From: Aldehydirespirator sp965200005
Lineage (GTDB): Bacteria > Actinomycetota > Acidimicrobiia > Acidimicrobiales > Aldehydirespiratoraceae
DNA length: 64,000 bases
Assembly (NCBI GenBank): GCA_965200005.1
Contig: OZ241331.1
Span: forward strand, 3,100,001 to 3,164,000
Direction: 5' to 3'
Positions within the stretch are counted from its first letter, which is position 1. Each line of letters starts with the position of its first letter. The notes beneath the pieces were generated by a model. That model searched no databases, was not told where the DNA came from, and saw only the letters and a program-made list of their open reading frames with translations. A program made the translations under genes and the position numbers. Below are positions 63,343-64,000 of the stretch, piece by piece.

Positions 63343-64000
63343 TCAACGAGCCGGCGAAGAAACCCTGACCCGTGAAGCCAGGGTTCCATAGAAGACACCG
63401 CCGACCACCACCACGGCCCCAACCACTGCGGTGGGTCTCGGTAGCTCAGAGAGAAACAGTGCAGCCCAAATTGTGCCTGTGACTGTCTCAATCGGCGTGA
63501 ATAGCGCAACCTCTGACACTGGAGCAAAGCGCGGTGCGTTGGTATGCGCCAACCGACCGAGAGGATTGAAGCAAAGACCCATTGCGCCAATGGACAGATA
63601 CGCCCGTGCATCCAGCGAGAACGGCGACACAAAGAAACTGGTCGCGCCAATCACAACGAGCGCGCTAACTGACAGACCTGCGCGCCTGCTCATGTCACTG
63701 AACCTTCTCCACATGGTCATGTTGGCGGCAAAGGCAGCAACCGCTAGCAGCGCAAGAAGATCGCCTCGCAACGTCGGCGTGCCAAGCGAACTTGAAACGA
63801 TCACTGCAATGCCTGCCATCGTGATGGCGATCGCAATCTCGACACGGCGCGATATGCGCTCACCCAAGAACACCCAAGCACACAGCGCAGCTAGCAACGG
63901 GGACGCGGACACGATCGCAACTGCGTTAGCGACGCGCGTCTCACCAATGGCAGTTATGAAGCTGATCTGGCTAACGGCCGCAAGCAACCCAACACCAAGC
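63343..64000 (-). CDS. EamA/DMT family transporter, C-terminal part (start outside window)
   Basis: The frame is open to the window edge and the start lies beyond it; at least 219 residues are visible. Repeated hydrophobic segments with GETRVANAVAIVSASPLLAALCAWVFLGERIS and the second-half counterpart LFTPIETVTGTIWAALFLSELP are typical of EamA transporters, which have two five-helix repeats. Substrate unknown. The C-terminus (GTLASRVRVSSPAR) is complete. Longer parts of the motifs are cited by region only because the exact substrate site is not known. Confidence 0.85.
   Translation of the reverse strand, partial: LGVGLLAAVSQISFITAIGETRVANAVAIVSASPLLAALCAWVFLGERISRRVEIAIAITMAGIAVIVSSSLGTPTLRGDLLALLAVAAFAANMTMWRRFSDMSRRAGLSVSALVVIGATSFFVSPFSLDARAYLSIGAMGLCFNPLGRLAHTNAPRFAPVSEVALFTPIETVTGTIWAALFLSELPRPTAVVGAVVVVGGVFYGTLASRVRVSSPAR

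Overview
The window looks like part of a chromosome from a high-GC Gram-positive bacterium, most likely an actinobacterium of the class Acidimicrobiia (Ilumatobacter-like). I infer this from gene content and order, not from a search. Pointers are a SufB intein, a DUF2510 membrane protein, a folP-like/gpgS-like gene pair, phosphatidylinositol-mannoside type genes, several acyl-CoA dehydrogenases, and a long minus-strand block (pgsA, patA, pimA, pdxS, pdxT, yebC, ruvC, ruvA, ruvB, secD, secF, rel) whose order recalls Mycobacterium.

Region 1 (1-7200): the end of a phosphate-uptake operon, pstS (partial), pstC, pstA, pstB, phoU and a PhoR/SenX3-like histidine kinase, followed tail to tail by an alpha/beta hydrolase that lacks the usual nucleophile serine. 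Next comes a gene-free stretch rich in dyads (about 6350-6620) that may encode a structured RNA, then a small membrane-anchored protein.

Region 2 (7275-23343): iron-sulfur cluster assembly is split into two oppositely oriented blocks. On the plus strand are sufC, sufS and sufU. On the minus strand are sufB (with a LAGLIDADG intein), a Cys-rich/basic unknown, sufD, a Rieske ferredoxin and a second sufC. Between them lie a decayed UvrD-like helicase with HRDC repeats, a dihydropteroate-synthase-like gene next to a glucosyl-3-phosphoglycerate-synthase-like gene, a DUF2510 membrane protein and a pterin carbinolamine dehydratase.

Region 3 (23619-30800): an accessory zone with heavy gene decay. 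It holds a tandem pair of small secreted/anchored paralogs (the second with an in-frame TAG), a frameshifted HNH endonuclease, a TGA-interrupted gene next to a DUF6036-like nucleotidyltransferase, a 5'-truncated remnant, and an intact AlbA-domain/HATPase regulator whose upstream region has two 68-bp direct repeats built from TACGCA/TGCGTA elements.

Region 4 (30842-51518): a minus-strand housekeeping block: rel, secF, secD, yajC, tgt, queA, ruvB, ruvA, ruvC, yebC, pdxT, pdxS, a DUF3048 lipoprotein, an M48-like protein without its zinc motif, pimA-like, patA-like and pgsA-like genes. A plus-strand two-gene accessory module (46945-49208), both genes frameshifted and the second nuclease-like, is inserted between the pimA-like and patA-like genes.

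Region 5 (51693-64000): metabolic and surface genes: a ring-hydroxylating-oxygenase-like protein without its Rieske motif, an acyl-CoA dehydrogenase, a secreted SLH/Ig-like/GH16 glucanase preceded by a 10-bp perfect inverted repeat, an O-antigen-ligase-like protein, a family 2 glycosyltransferase, an acetoacetate-decarboxylase-like protein, an amidohydrolase, an SDR, D-aminoacyl-tRNA deacylase and the start-truncated end of an EamA transporter.

The core genes read through without frameshifts, whereas nearly every broken gene is accessory. I therefore favour real gene decay over poor sequence, although several lesions sit in short homopolymers. I saw no tRNA, rRNA or CRISPR array.
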